64,000 nt of DNA from Agelas oroides. Its lineage: Eukaryota > Porifera > Demospongiae > Agelasida > Agelasidae. The position numbers and the translations under genes are program-made. The stretch spans positions 6,956,205 to 7,020,204 of the forward strand of contig OX422187.1 of assembly GCA_949130485.1 (NCBI GenBank), in the 5' to 3' direction. The notes below the pieces were generated by a model, which was given only the letters and a program-made list of their open reading frames with translations, had not been told where the DNA came from and did not search any database. This document shows, piece by piece, positions 44,496 to 57,723 of the stretch (its first letter is position 1; the number at the start of each line of letters is the position of its first letter).

Positions 44496-47400
44496 CTGCT
44501 TATATGCTGGAAAGACCTGACAAAGTAGTTTTAACCTCCGAGGAGGTGCTGTAACGCACTTGTAGGCCTGTTTAAGTGCCAGGGAAGATCTGGAAAGCAG
44601 TTTACACCACTGAGGAGGACCTGTGAGGCTCGTGCATGCCTGTTTATGTGCGGGAAAGATCTGATAACGCCGTTTTGACCTCAGAGGAAGTGCTGTGAAG
44701 CACGTGGAGGTCTGTTTAAGTGCCAGAGAGATCAAGAAAGCAGTTTTCACCGCTGTGGAGTCCCTGTGAGGTTGTCGCAAGCCTGTTTATATGCGGGAAA
44801 GACCTGACAAAGTAGTTTTAACCTCCGAGGAGGTGCTGTGACGCAATTGTAGGCCGGTTTAAGTGCCAAAAAAGATCGAGAAAGCAGTTTTCACTGCTGT
44901 GGCTGCCCTATGATGTTGGTGCAGCCTGTTTATGTACAGGAAAGAGCTGATAACGTCGTATCAACCTACGAGGCTGTGCTGTGAATCTCGCGAAGGCCTG
45001 TTTCAGTGACAGTGAAGATCAAGAAAGCAGTTTCCACCACTGTGGAGGTCCTGTGAGGTTGGTGCAACCCTGTTTATATGCGGGAAAGACCTGACAAAGT
45101 AGTTTTAACCTCCGAGGAGGTGCTGTGACGCACTTGTAGGCCTGTTTAAGTGCCAGGGAAGATCGTGAAAGCAGTTTTCACAACTGAGGAGGACCTGTGA
45201 GGCTCGTGCATGCCCGTTTATGTGTGGGAAAGATCTGATAACGCCGGTTTGACCTCAGAGGAAGTGCTGTGAAGCACGTGCAGGCCTGTTTAAGTGCCAG
45301 GGAAGGTCGAGAAATCAATTTTCTCCACAGAGAAGTTCCTGCGTCTCTCGTGTATGCCTGTTTATGTGCGGTAAAGACCTGATAACTCCGTTTAAACCTC
45401 CGTGGAGGTGTTGTGAAGCACGTGCAGGCCTGTTTAAGTGCCAAAGAAAATCGATAAAGCTGTTTTCACAACTGTGGAGGCCCTGTGAGGTTGGGGCAAG
45501 CCTGTTTATGTGCGAGAAAGACTTGATAACGCCGTTTTAACCTCCGAGGGGGTGCTGTGAAGTACGTGGAGGCCTGTTTAAGTGCCAGCGAAGATCGAGA
45601 GAGCAGTTTTCACCGCTGTGGAGGACCTGTGAGGTTGTTGCAAGCCTGTTTATGTGCGGGAAAGACCTGACAAAGTAGTTTTAACCTCCGAGGAGGTGCT
45701 GTGACGCACTTGTAGGCCCGTTTAAGTGCCAGGGAAGATCGGGAAAGCAGTTTTCACCACTCTGGAGGTCCTGTGAATCTCATGCAAGCCTGTTGAAGTG
45801 CCAGGGAAGATCGAGAAAGCAGTTTTCACCACTGAGGATGACCTGTGGGGCTTGTGCATGCCTGTTTATGTGCGGGAAAGATCTGATAACGCCGGTTTGA
45901 CCTCAGAGGAAGTGCTGTGAAGCACGTGCAGACCTGTTTAAGTGCCAGGGAAGGTCTAGAAATCAATTTTCTCCACAGAGGAGTTCCTGCGACTCTCGTG
46001 TAATCCTGTTTATGTATAGTAAAGACATGATAACTCCGTTCAATCCCCCGAGAAGGTGTTGTGAAGCACGTGCAGACCTGTTCAAGTGCCAAAGAAAATC
46101 GATAAAGCTGTTTTCACCGCTGTGGAGGATCTGTGAGGTTGGGGCAAGCCTGTTTATGTGCGATAAAGACCTGATAACGCCGTTTTAACCTACAAGGCTG
46201 TGCTGTGAAGCTCGTGAAAGCCTGTTTCAGTGACAGTGAAGATCAAGAAAGCAGTTTCCACCACTGTGGAGGTCCTGTGAGGTTGGTGCAAGCCTGTTTA
46301 TGTGCGGGAAAGACCTGATAACGCCGTTTTAACCTCCGAGGAGGTGCTGTGAAGAACGTGGAGGCCTGTTTAAGTGCCAGAGAAGATCGAGAGAGCAGTT
46401 TTCACTGCTGTGGAGGCCCTGTGAGGTTGTTGCAGGCCTGGTTTTGTGCGGGAAAGACCTGACAAAGTAGTTTTAACCTCCGAGGAGGTGCTGTGACGCA
46501 CTTGTAGGCCTGTTTAAGTGCCAGGGAAGATCGTGAAAGCAGTTTTCACAACTGAGGAGGACCTGTGAGGCTCGTGCATGCCCGTTTATGTGCGGGAAAG
46601 ATCTGATAACGCCGGTTTGACCTCAGAGGAAGTGCTGTGAAGCACGTGCAGGCCTGTTTAAGTGCCAGGGAAGGTCGAGAAATCAATTTTCTCCACAGAG
46701 AAGTTCCTGCGTCTCTCGTGTATGCCTGTTTATGTGCGGTAAAGACCTGATAACTCCGTTTAAACCTCCGTGGAGGTGTTGTGAAGCACGTGCAGACCTG
46801 TTTAAGTGCCAAAGAAAATCGATAAAGCTGTTTTCACAACTGTGGAGGCCCTGTGAGGTTGGGGCAAGCCTGTTTATGTGCGAGAAAGACTTGATAACGC
46901 CGTTTTAACCTCCGAGGGGGTGCTGTGAAGTACGTGGAGGCCTGTTTAAGTGCCAGCGAAGATCGAGAGAGCAGTTTTCACCGCTGTGGAGGACCTGTGA
47001 GGTTGTTGCAAGCCGGTTTATGTGCGGGAAAGACCTGAAAAAGTAGTTTTAACCTCCGAGGAGGTGCTGTGACGCACTTGTAGGCCCGTTTAAGTGCCAG
47101 GGAAGATCGGGAAAGCAGTTTTCACCACTCTGGAGGTCCTGTGAATCTCATGCAAGCCTGTTGAAGTACCAGGGAAGATCGAGAAAGCAGTTTTCACCAC
47201 TGAGGATGACCTGTGGGGCTCGTGCATGCCTGTTTATGTGCGGGAAAGATCTGATAATGCCGGTTTGCCCTCAGAGGAAGTGCTGTGACGCACGTGCAGA
47301 CCTGTTTAAGTGCCAGGGAAGGTCTAGAAATCAATTTTCTCCACAGAGGAGTTCCTGCGACTCTTGTGTAATCCTGTTTATGTATAGTAAAGACATGATA

Positions 47401-49086
47401 ACTCCGTTCAATCCCCCGAGAAGGTGTTGTGAAGCACGTGCAGACCTGTTCAAGTGCCAAAGAAAATCGATAAAGCTGTTTTCACCGCTGTGGAGGATCT
47501 GTGAGGTTGGGGCAATCCTGTTTATGTGCGATAAAGACCTGATAACGCCGTTTTAACCTACGAGGCTGTGCTGTGAAGCTCGTGAAAGCCTGTTTCAGTG
47601 ACAGTGAAGATCAAGAAAGCAGTTTCCACCACTGTGGAGGTCCTGTGAGGTTGGTGCAAGCCTGTTTATGTGCGGGAAAGACCTGATAACGCCGTTTTAA
47701 CCTCCGAGGAGGTGCTGTGAAGAACGTGGAGGCCTGTTTAAGTGCCAGAGAAGATCGAGAGAGCAGTTTTCACTGCTGTGGAGGCCCTGTGAGGTTGTTG
47801 CAGGCCTGGTTTTGTGCGGGAAAGACCTGACAAAGTAGTTTTAACCTCCGAGGAGGTGCTGTGATGCACTTGTAGGCCTGTTTAAGAGCCAAAGAAAATC
47901 GGGAAAGCAGTTTTCACCGCTGAGGAGGCCCTGTGAGGTTGGTGCAAGCCTGTTTATGTGCGGGAAAGACCTGATAACGCCGTTTAAACCTCCGTGGAGG
48001 TGCTGTGAAGCAATAGCAGGCTTGTTTAAGTGCCAGGAAAGGTCGAGAAAGCCCACTGTGGAAGTCCTGTGAGGTTGGTGCAAGCCTGCTGATGTGCGGG
48101 AAATCCTGATAAAACAGTTTTAACCTCCGAAAAGATGCAGTGAAGCACGTGCAGACCTGTTTAAGTGCCAGGCAAGATCAAGAAAGCAGTTTTCACCACT
48201 GAGGAGGACCTGTGAGGCTCGTGAATGCCTGTTTATGTGCGGGAAAAACCTGATAACGCCATTTTAACCTCCGAGGATGTGCAGTGAAGCACGTACAGGC
48301 CTGTTTAAGTGCCAGAGAAGATCGAGAAAGCAGTTTTCACTGCTGTGGCTGCCCTGTGAGGTTGGTGCAAGCCTGTTTATGTACAGGAAAGACCTGATAA
48401 CGCCGTTTAAACGTAAGCGGCTGTGCTGTGATGCTCGCGAAGGCCTGTTTCAGTGACAGTGAAGATCAAGAAAGCAGTTTCCACCACTGTGGAAGTCCTG
48501 TGAAATTGGTGCAAGCCTGTTTATGTGCGGGAAAGACCTAACAAAGTGGTTTTAACCTCCGAGGAGGTGCTGTGACGCACTTGAAGGCCTGTTTAAGTGC
48601 CAGGGAAGATCTGGAAAGCAGTTTACACCACTTAGGAGGACCTGTGAGGCTCGTGCATACCTGTTTATGTGCAGGAAAGATCTGATAACGCCGTTTTGAC
48701 CTCAGAGGAAGTGCTGTGAAGCACGTGGAGGCCTGTTTAAGTGCCAGAGAGATCGAGAAAGCAGTTTCCACCACTGTGGATGTCCTGTGAGGTTGGTGCA
48801 AGCCTGTTTATGTGCGGGAAAGACCTGATAACGCCGTTTTAAACTCCGAGGAGGTGCTGTGAAGTACGTGGAGGCCTGTTTAAGTGCCAGAGAAGATCGA
48901 GAGAGCAGTTTTCACCGCTGTGGAGGCCCTGTGAGGTTGTCGCAAGCCTGTTTATATGTGGGAAAGACCTGACAAAGTAGTTTAAACCTCCGAGGAGGTG
49001 CTGTGACGCACTTGTTGGCCTGTTTAAGTGCCAGGGAAGATCGGGAAAGCAGTTTTCACCACTGAGGAGGACCTGTGAGGCTCGTG
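44496..49086. repeat. 144-bp dimeric satellite with a 1368-bp higher-order repeat
   Basis: Between about 45080 and 47860 two 1368-bp units (exactly 19 x 72 bp) lie in tandem; equivalent positions include 45178/46546 and 45826/47194. An odd number of half-units means that adjacent units swap half A and half B register at the boundary or contain an unpaired half. The remainder is ordinary satellite. Confidence 0.92.
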
Positions 49087-49093
49087 CATGCAT

Positions 49094-49742
49094 ATACATC
49101 CAGATAGGATCAGCTGTCTACCAACAAACAATTGGCATCCCTATGGGTACTGATTGTGCTCCATTAGTTGCGGATCTATTTCTTTTCTCCTATGAATTTG
49201 AGTTTATGAAATCCCTAATCCGAACTGACCTCTCTGTAGCAGCTAAATTTAGTAATACTTGCAGATATATTGATGACTTGCTTACACTTAACAACCCTGA
49301 TTTTCAAGCATGCATAGGCCAAATTTACCCCCCAGAATTAGAGCTTAAGAAAACTACAGAGAGCCATGACAGCTGTTCCTACCTGGATCTTAACATTAAT
49401 GTCCTGAATGGTAAGTTTTGCACAGACTTGTATGATAAGAGGGATGCCTTCAACTTTTCAATAGTCAATTTTCCACACATGGATAGCAACATACCCTCAA
49501 AACCAGCATACGGAGTAGTAATTTCACAGTTAGTTCGATATTTGAGGATATGTTGTAATTACCAAGATTTTGTTTACAGATCTAAACTACTCACAACCAG
49601 ATTACTTAGACAGGGATACGTATACCAAAAACTCTGTAGCACCTACAAGACCTTTGTGCATCGCTACCCCAGGACTTTACAGAAGTACGGGAGGTGCCTT
49701 AAAACCATTATTACCGAATGCATTGCCATAGCTACTGTTTAA
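49094..49742 (+). pseudogene. Penelope-type reverse transcriptase, C-terminal half, copy 2
   Basis: It encodes the same protein sequence as copy 1 (motif B GIPMGTDCAP, motif C CRYIDDLL), ending at TAA 49740-49742. The one difference noticed near the 3' end of the frame is synonymous (ATTACT versus ATTACC). The 5' part with motif A is missing. Confidence 0.85.
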
Positions 49743-50066
49743 CGCAGTCTGAACATGCAGTTTACTTGGCTTGTCACATTTATGCACACACAGCCTTTAA
49801 ACACGCACTGTTTGCCTTACACTGTTTGCCTTGTGCCTTATTAACAATACTTCCGGTACCTCCAGTGCCTCTGTATGCGCGCGCGCGCACGCACGCGTCA
49901 ATAACACGTGACGATCAATCGCTACGTAAGACCTTCGAACGAAAGACAGCTGCACGAAGAACAGCTGCACGAAGAGACGGTGCTTTCGAGGAGTCTCTAC
50001 CGACTTTTGAATAAGGCCAGCCACCTGACTGCATTCTGTGCATGAGATAGCAGTCCCCATTTCCCG

Positions 50067-50129
50067 GTCACCTCAGCGCAGCTGATGAGGCCTGGTATTG
50101 GCCGAAACGCGTCCTGCGCAGTGGGTGAC
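50067..50129 (+). ncRNA. Type I hammerhead ribozyme, copy 2
   Basis: Identical to copy 1 over all 63 positions: stem I GTCACC/GGTGAC and GCGCAG/CTGCGC, core CTGATGA (50082-50088), stem II GGCC/GGCC, GAAA (50104-50107), cleavage triplet GTC (50111-50113). Confidence 0.93.
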
Positions 50130-50189
50130 TTTGCATAACATCTAGGCCTGTTTTATAAGGGAGATGTGGTTCGTTGATTGTTCATGCAT

Positions 50190-53100
50190 GTTTATGTGCG
50201 GGAAAGATTTGATAACGCCGTTTTGACCTCAGAGGAAGTGCTGTGAAGCACGTCCAGGCCTGTTTAAGTGCCAGGGAAGGTCGAGAAATCAATTTTCCCC
50301 ACATAGGAGTTCCTACCACTCTCGTGTATGCCTGTTTATGTGCGGTAAAGAGCTGATAACTCCGTTTAAACCTCCGAGGTGTTGTGAAGCACGTGCAGGC
50401 CTGTTTAAGTGCCAAAGAAAATCGATAAAGCTGTTTTCACGGCTGTGGAGGCCCTGTGAGTTTGCGGCAAGCCTGTTTATGTGCGGGAAGGACCTGATAA
50501 CGCCGTTTTAACCTCCGAATAGGTGCTGTGATGTACGTGGAGGCATGTTTAAGTGCCAGAGAAGATCGAGAGAGCAGTTTTCACCGCTGTGGAGGCCCTG
50601 TGAGGTTGTTGCAAGCCTGTTTATGTGCGGGAAAGACCTGACAAAGTAGTTTTAACCTCCGAGGAGGTGCTGTGACGCACTTGTAGGCCTGTTTAAGTGC
50701 CAGGGAAGATCGGGAAAGCAGTTTTCACTACTCTGGAGGTCATGTGAATCTCATGCAAGCCTGTTGAAGTGCCAGGGAAGATCGAGAAAGCAGTTTTCAC
50801 CACTGAGGATGACCTGTGAGGCTCGTGCATGCCTGTTTATGCGCGGGAAATATCTGATAACGCCGTTTTGACCTCAGAGGAAGTGCTGTGAAGCACGTGC
50901 AGGCCTGTTTAAGTGCCAGGAAAGGTCGAGAAATCAATTTCCTCCAAAGAGGAGTTCCTGCGACTCTCGTGTATGCCTGTTTTATGTGCGGTAAAGACCT
51001 GATAACGCCGTTTAAACCTCAGAGGAGGTGTTGTGAAGCACGTGCAGCCCTGTTCAAGTGCCAAAGAAAATCGATAAAGCTGTTTTCACCGCTGTGGAGG
51101 CCCTGTGAAGTTGGGGCAAGCCTGTTTATGTGCGAGAAAGACTTGATAACGCCATTTTAACCTCCGAGGAGGTGCAGTGAGGCACGAGCCGGCCTGTTTA
51201 AGTGCCAGAGAAGATCGAGAAAGCACTTTTCACTGCTGTGGCTGCCCTATGAGGTTGGTGCAAGCCTGTTTATGTATAAGGAAGACCTGATAACGCCGTT
51301 TTAACATACGGGGCTGTGCTGTGAAGCTCATGAAAGCCTGTTTCAGTGGCAGTGAAGATCAAGAAAGCAGTTTCCACCACTGTGGAGGTCCTGTGAGGTT
51401 GGTGCAAGCCTGTTTATGTGTGGGAAGGACCTGATAACGCCGTTTTAACCTCCGAGTAGGTGCTGTGATGTACGTGAAGGCCTGTTTAAATGCCAGAGAA
51501 GATCGAGAGAGCAGTTTTCACTGCTGTGGAGGCCCTGTGAGGTTGTTGCAAGCCTGGTTTTGTGCGGGAAAGACCTGACAAAGTAGTTTTAACCTCCGAG
51601 GATGTGCTGTGACGCACTTGTAGGCCTGTTTAAGTGCGAGGGAAGATCGGGAAAGCAGTTTTCACCACTCTGGAGGTCCTGTGAATCTCATGCAAGCCTG
51701 TTGAAGTGCCAGGGAAGATCGAGAAAGCAGTTTTCACCACTGAAGATGACCTGTGAGGCTCGTGCATGCCTGTTTATGCGCGGGAAATATCTGATAACGC
51801 CGTTTTGACCTCAGAGGAAGTGCTGTGAAGCACGTGCAGGCCTGTTTAAGTGCCAGGGAAGGTCGAGAAATCAATTTCCTCCACAGAGGAGTTCCTGCGA
51901 CTCTCGTGTATGCCTGTTTTATGTGCGGTAAAGACCTGATAACGCCGTTTAAACCTCCGAGGAGGTGTTGTGAAGCACGTACAGGCCTGTTCAAGTGCCA
52001 AAGAAAATCGATAAAGCTGTTTTCACCGCTGTGGAGGATCTGTGAGGTTGGGGCAAGCCTGTTTATGTGCGAGAAAGACCTGATAACGCCGTTTTAACCT
52101 ACGAGGCTGTGCTGTGAAGCTCGTGAAAGCCTGTTTCAGTGACAGTGAAGATCAAGAAAGCAGTTTCCACCACTGTGGAGGTCCTGTGAGGTTGGTGCAA
52201 GCCTGTTTATGTGCGGGAAAGACCTGATAACGCCGTTTTAACCTCCGAGGAGGTGCTGTGAAGAACGTGGAGGCCTGTTTAAGTGCCAGAGAAGATCGAG
52301 AGAGCAGTTTTCACTGCTGTGGAGGCCCTGTGAGGTTGTTGCAGGCCTGGTTTTGTGCGGGAAAGACCTGACAAAGTAGTTTTAACCTCCGAGGAGGTGC
52401 TGTGACGCACTTGTAGGCCTGTTTAAGAGCCAAAGAAAATCGGGAAAGCAGTTTTCACCGCTGAGGAGGCCCTGTGAGGTTGGTGCAACCCTGTTTATGT
52501 GCGGGAAAGACCTGATAACGCCGTTTAAACCTCCGTGGAGGTGCTGTGAAGCAATAGCAGGCTTGTTTAAGTGCCAGGAAAGGTCGAGAAAGCCCACTGT
52601 GGAAGTCCTGTGAGGTTGGTGCAAGCCTGCTGATGTGCGGGAAATCCTGATGAAACAGTTTTAACCTCCGAAGAGATGCAGTGAAGCACGTGCAGACCTG
52701 TTTAAGTGCCAGGCAAGATCAAGAAAGCAGTTTTCACCACTGAGGAGGACCTGTGAGGCTCGTGAATGCCCGTTTATGTGCGGGAAATATTTGATAACGC
52801 CGTTTTGACCTCAGAGGAAGTGCTGTGAAGCACGTGAAGGCGTGTTTAAGTGCCAGGGAAGGTTGAGAAATCAATTTTCTCCACAGAGGAGTTCCTGCGA
52901 CTCTCGTGTATGCCTGTTTATGTGCGATAAAGGCCTGATAACGCCGTTTATACCTCCGTGGAGGTGCTGTGAAGCACTTGCAGGCTTCTTTAAGTGCCAG
53001 GGATGATCGAGAATGCAGTTTTTTCCACTTTAGAGGTCCTGTGAGGTTCGTGCAAGCCTGTTTGTGTTCGGGAAAGAACTGATAACGACGTTTTAACCTC

Positions 53101-53516
53101 CGAGGAGGTGCAGTGAAGCACGTGCAGGCCTGTTTAAGTGCCAAAGGAAATCGATAAAGCAGTTTTCACCGCTGTGGAAGTCCTGTGAGGTTGGGGCAAG
53201 CCTGTTTATGTGCGGGAAAGACCTGATAACGCCATTTTGACCTTTGAGGAGGTGCTGTGAAGTACGTGGAGGCCTGTTTAAGTGCCTGAGAAGATGGAGA
53301 AAGATGCTTTCACCACTGAGGAGGACCTGTGAGGCTCGTGCATGCCTGTTTATGTGCGGGAAAGACCTGATAACGTAGTCTTAACCAACGAGGTTGTTCT
53401 GTGAAGCACGTGCAGGCCTGTTTAAGTGCCAGAGAAGATCGAGAAAGAAGATTTCACTGCTCAGGAGGCCCTGTTAGGTTGGTGCAAGGCTGCTTATGTG
53501 CGGTAAAGGTCTGATG
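50190..53516. repeat. 144-bp dimeric satellite, duplicate of the 23914-27240 block
   Basis: Collinear with 23914-27240 at offset 26276 and nearly identical, including the 937-bp higher-order repeat (50888 and 51825 are equivalent). Scattered single-base differences are seen, for example near 50742 and 51350. Confidence 0.92.
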
Positions 53517-53657
53517 CTACTGGGTATTTGCAACAACCAGTCACTACAGAGGGCATTTGGCTATAGTTCAGCATAGCACTAACTTCGCTACAGTACACAG
53601 TCGAGTGACAGTAGGCGGGTGCTCGGTGGAGTACGAGTACAAACTTCTACGTCAGTT
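53517..53657. repeat. Left arm of a 140-bp inverted repeat flanking LINE copy 2
   Basis: Starts CTACTGGGTATTTGCAAC and ends ACTTCTACGTCAGTT. Its inverted partner at 58053-58192 is about 90% identical. Together they bracket the LINE exactly, with only 11 bp (CGCTCACGTTG) between this arm and the poly-T tract. Confidence 0.85.
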
Positions 53658-53776
53658 CGCTCACGTTGTTTTTTTTTGTTTTGTTTTGTTTGTTTTTTTT
53701 ATACAATAATTTTGTCATTAAAGACAAGGATACATGTATATAGCAACATTGGCTAATACTAGACATGATCCATAAA

Positions 53777-56589
53777 CTAAACTAATGAAGTAGAATGTAC
53801 ATGTAAGTATCTATTAAAGGCATGAACAGAAGAAGCACAAACGATAGATGAATCTAATTTATTCCAGTGAAAGATGGTTTGAGGGACAAAAGAATAGAAA
53901 TATGAATTAGTTCTGGCGAAAGGACGATTTAAAACAAGATTGTGTGGTGCATGGTGACTAAGGGAAGTGCTTACGGTGAAAGTTGTTTCATCAAAGTAAC
54001 ACAGTTTGTTGATAATCTTGTACAGTAGACTGAGTCGAGTTTCCAGCCTTCGGCATTCAAGTGATGGAAGGTCAGCAAGTTCCAGGAGATCTTGGTAACC
54101 GCTGTCCCATAGTCCGGTAGCCATGCGGCATGCAAATTTTTGAACATTCTCAAGTTCAGTTTTGTCCTTGCTTAGGTAAGGGGACCAGATGGCCGAGGCA
54201 TAATCGAGATGGGGCCTAACGAGGGAGATGTAGAGTTGAAGTAGAGCACTACCCGGAGCATTATTGTAGAATCTTCTGTAGAGAAGGCCAAGGATCTTCC
54301 TAGCCTTACTGCAGATTGATTGAACATGTTCACCCCAAGAGAGATCATGTGACAAGAGAACACCCAGATACTTGAACATTTCCACCTGTTCCAGAGAATG
54401 GCCTTCAAGCAAAAGTGGTGATGATGGTGTAGATACAGTTTTCCTGCGTGAAACAATCATGTATTTGCATTTATCCCTATTGAGTGTGAGATGGTTGGTG
54501 CAGGACCAGTTCCCAACTTTATCAATATCATCCTGGAGTTTAGCAAAGTCTTCAGGTGAGTTGATGACTCGAAACAACAGGACATCATCTGCATACAGGG
54601 TTATTTTGGCGCCATCTGTGAGGTTGATCTCAGTAAGATCGTTAATATAGATCAGAAAAAGAAGGGGACCAAGAACAGAGCCCTGTGGTACTCCAGAAAT
54701 AACAGGAACAGGCAAAGAAGATTCACCATTAACCACAACAGACTGGGAACGACTAGCTAGATATCCACTGACCCAGTGCAGTATGTGGTCATTGAAGCCA
54801 AGATTCTCCAGTTTCTTTAGCAGAGGCAAGTGAGGGACACTGTCAAAGGCTTTCCGATAGTCAAAGAACACAGCACATACTTCTTGGCCATATTCAAGGG
54901 CAGAGAGCTATTCCTCGGTAACCGACAACAATGCAGTAACTGTTGAGCGACCAGAACGAAACCCCCATTGTGAATCTGATAGCAAATGATGGTTGGATAA
55001 GTGTTCGTACATGAGGCCATAGATGTGTTTTTACAACAGTTTACAGAGAATACAGGTGAGGGAGATTGGTCTGTAATTTCCAGGATGAGATGACTTCGAA
55101 GTTGACTTAGGTATTGGTGCTATCATGGCTTCCTTCCAGCAGTCAGGAATTCTGCCCAGACGGATGGATATATTGAACAATTTGGTGACAGATGGTGCAA
55201 TGCTAGACGCTGTATATTTTAACATCTGAGCTGAAATCTTGTCAGGGCCACATGCTTTAGAGACTTCAAGACCTTGTAGCAGGTGCTCAACTTCAGAGAT
55301 GGTACAGTACATTTGATCAAGGGTGGAATCGTGTTGGGATGATGTTGGTGGGACAGGTGAGAATACAGTAAGTGGAGGGTGGGATTTGTTGAAAGTGGTT
55401 GAGAAGAAAGTGTTCAGAAGCTCAGCTTTTTGTAGGTCAGTATTAGCAGTTTGTTCACCATGTTGGAGTGTAGGGATTGTAGACTGCTGCTTATTGAGGT
55501 ATTTAACTGCTTTCCAAAACTTCTTTGAGTCCCTTGGATTCAAGTTTTTGAAATAGTTGGCTTTAGCTCTGCGAAGCATGCCAATGACTCTATTGCGAGC
55601 AGATCTGAATTTAGCACTGTAGCCAGTCTTTTTAAAGATGGTGTTTCTTCTCCTCATTGCACTTCTGACATCTTTATTCAACCATGGCAGATTCCTTCGT
55701 GATGGTAAGACTTTCTTTGGTATGCACTCCTCCATAATGCTCATGAACTTTGAGTACCACCTGTCCCAGGAAAGATTTATGTCTTCAGTCAACATACTAT
55801 CCCAGTCAGAGGCCTCTATTTTCTCACAAGCTTTGCCCCAGTCAGCATGGGAATAGTGCCAGACTGTACGACGTGGGGGTCGAACTGTCTTGCTGGTACC
55901 CCTTATTCGGATCTCTGTTTTGATTCCCAGATGATCAGAATTGGACAAGGGTGGGATAACCTGGCAGTAAGAGAGAGATGATGGATTAGACATTAGTACA
56001 AGATCAATAAATGAGTGACTGTTGCCCTGATGGACATAAGTATGATCTCTAACAACCTGTGTCAAACCAAAAGATGACAAAATGTTACAAAGGTTAGAAA
56101 AGGATGGGTGGAACTGTCAGAAAAATTAATGTTAAAATCACCAATAAGTACAAAACTAGAAAACCGAGAAATGTTAACTGACTGAAGGTAGTTATGCAAA
56201 AAATATAAAACTTCTACAGATGAGCTGGGAGGACGATAAAACAATGACAAACAAAGTTTTAAATTACCAGAATGCAAAGTTACAGTAAGCAATTCAAGTG
56301 ACGGATGAAAAGGAAGTAGTTTGACAGTAAATCTGTGTGAAACATACATGAGAACGCCACCACCATGTCTGTTTCTGTCATGTCTTAGGGACTGATAGCC
56401 AGGAATCAAGATTTCAGAATCCTGAATGTCACCAGAAAGCCAGGATTCAGTGATACAGATGACATCTGGGTTATGAGAGTCAGCCAAAATTAGCAGCTCA
56501 TCAAATTTAGGAAGCAGACTCCTGGCATTGTAGTACAAGGTTTTCAACATGTTGTTAGACAGAGCATTAGTCGATTCACTGTTATACAT
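53777..56589 (-). pseudogene. LINE ORF2: endonuclease-reverse transcriptase, broken
   Basis: ORF2 begins with ATG at 56587-56589, 45 nt after the ORF1 stop. The endonuclease shows LKTLYYNARSLLPKFDEL, VICITESWL (catalytic Glu), HGGGVLMYV, LIGDFNINF and SDHLGIKTEI (catalytic Asp-His). A one-base loss near 56095 shifts the frame inside the endonuclease. The linker and RT entry (IPDCWKEAMIAPIPK, NYRPISLT) follow. In-frame stops occur at 55031-55033 (TAA after CKLL) and 54908-54910 (TAG). The RT core then reads FFDYRKAFDSVPH, GVPQGSVLGPLLF and LYADDVLLF, and is open to the stop at 53777. Three lesions in 2.8 kb indicate a moderately old or relaxed copy. Confidence 0.92.
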
Positions 56590-56634
56590 GGTATGCTTAC
56601 TGTGACCTCTCCCAGCTGCATCTGTGGAATGTAG

Positions 56635-57723
56635 TCAGTGGTTCTCTGGTAGAGTGGATGACTCAGTAGAATCATCAGGGGTGACAGCAGTAGATCCGGA
56701 AAGGGTAGAATGAATAGAGCAATCTGAGGTGCATGGTAAAATCACAGGTGTTTGCAGATCTGGTGAATTTACAGGTGCTTGTACATCTGAGTTTGCAATG
56801 ACAATGGGAGATGATACACTGACAATGGGAGATGATACAATGACTGGTGAGGTGGGGACAGTGAGATCCATGTTGCTTCCTGCATTTGTTTCTCTTGTCA
56901 AAGACCCGTCCTGCTTCGGCATGAAGCATGGTTCTAATTTCCATGCTAGTTGTAGCCCAACACGCTCCCATTCACCTTCAAGCTGAGTAAGAACCTCCTC
57001 TTCACCTCTTAATACAAACCACCATCGAGTATGCCCTGAAGCCAACTGTCTGTGCTTACGTTTGATTGTCACTTGACTTCCCACAGTTGTAAGCTTCTTT
57101 AAGGCAGAGGAAATTGCACCTGGTGTTGTTGATTTCAAGGTTCCCCAAACTCTTCTAGCACCAGGGACCTTTTCTCTTTCTATTTCATGCCGCCGGGCCG
57201 TCTGAATTCCACCCACAGACTTTTGAGATGAAGTAGGCACAGTAGCTTCGCTTGACTCCCACCGAGCAGAACGAGACGCGGCACCAGCGCCGTTTCCACC
57301 TTTCTTGGCACAGCCAGCTTTCTGGGCCGCTCTTGAGGCATAGGTGTCAGCCACCACGGTCATTTGAGCCTGATTCTGCTTCTGCTTTTGTGAAAGGACA
57401 GTGACAGCCTCCTTCAGCTGGGCGAGTTCCAGTTTCAACATAGCAACTTCACTTGACAAGGTATCAATTTCCAGCTGCTGCTTGGCGCGACAACAAGTTG
57501 GACATAGAAACTCAGCCTTCTTCGCAGTGAGTTCTTGGTATTGCTCTTCGGTGATGCTGGCGCAGAAACGATGCATTAGTCGCTTACAAGCACCTTCGCA
57601 GAAGAGGGCCTCGTCTTTGCCAGGGGTAACCGCTTGACAACAAACACCGCAAACGCTGTTCTCAGCCTTTCCTTGACTCAGGCTCAGAGTCCTGCTCTGG
57701 GCCTTGCTTCCTTTCTTTGGCAT
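56635..57723 (-). CDS. LINE ORF1 protein with PHD finger and coiled coil
   Basis: 362 codons, intact from ATG (57721-57723). Residues 25-77 form a C4HC3 PHD-type finger: C25-x2-C28, C42-x3-C46, H51-x2-C54, C74-x2-C77. Residues about 80-118 are a predicted coiled coil (IDTLSSEVAMLKLELAQLKE...). After a low-complexity basic linker, residues about 195-275 form a compact basic domain (WGTLKSTTPGAISSALKKL, then KRKHRQLASGHTRWWFVLRG) that is probably RNA/DNA binding. The C-terminus is Ser/Thr/Val-rich. PHD-bearing ORF1 proteins are known in CR1/L2-type LINEs, where ORF1p acts as an RNP component and chaperone. It is the only complete CDS in the window. Confidence 0.88.
   Translation of the reverse strand: MPKKGSKAQSRTLSLSQGKAENSVCGVCCQAVTPGKDEALFCEGACKRLMHRFCASITEEQYQELTAKKAEFLCPTCCRAKQQLEIDTLSSEVAMLKLELAQLKEAVTVLSQKQKQNQAQMTVVADTYASRAAQKAGCAKKGGNGAGAASRSARWESSEATVPTSSQKSVGGIQTARRHEIEREKVPGARRVWGTLKSTTPGAISSALKKLTTVGSQVTIKRKHRQLASGHTRWWFVLRGEEEVLTQLEGEWERVGLQLAWKLEPCFMPKQDGSLTRETNAGSNMDLTVPTSPVIVSSPIVSVSSPIVIANSDVQAPVNSPDLQTPVILPCTSDCSIHSTLSGSTAVTPDDSTESSTLPENH

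Larger units (their letters stand above)
49094..50182 (+). mobile_element. Penelope-like fragment with hammerhead ribozyme, copy 2
   Basis: Same element, same borders (CATGCAT at 49087-49093 and 50183-50189) and same truncation point as copy 1, offset 26276 bp, with only a few substitutions noticed (for example near 23432/49708 and 23634/49910). Shared flanking satellite shows that it arose by segmental duplication and not by a second retrotransposition. Confidence 0.9.
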
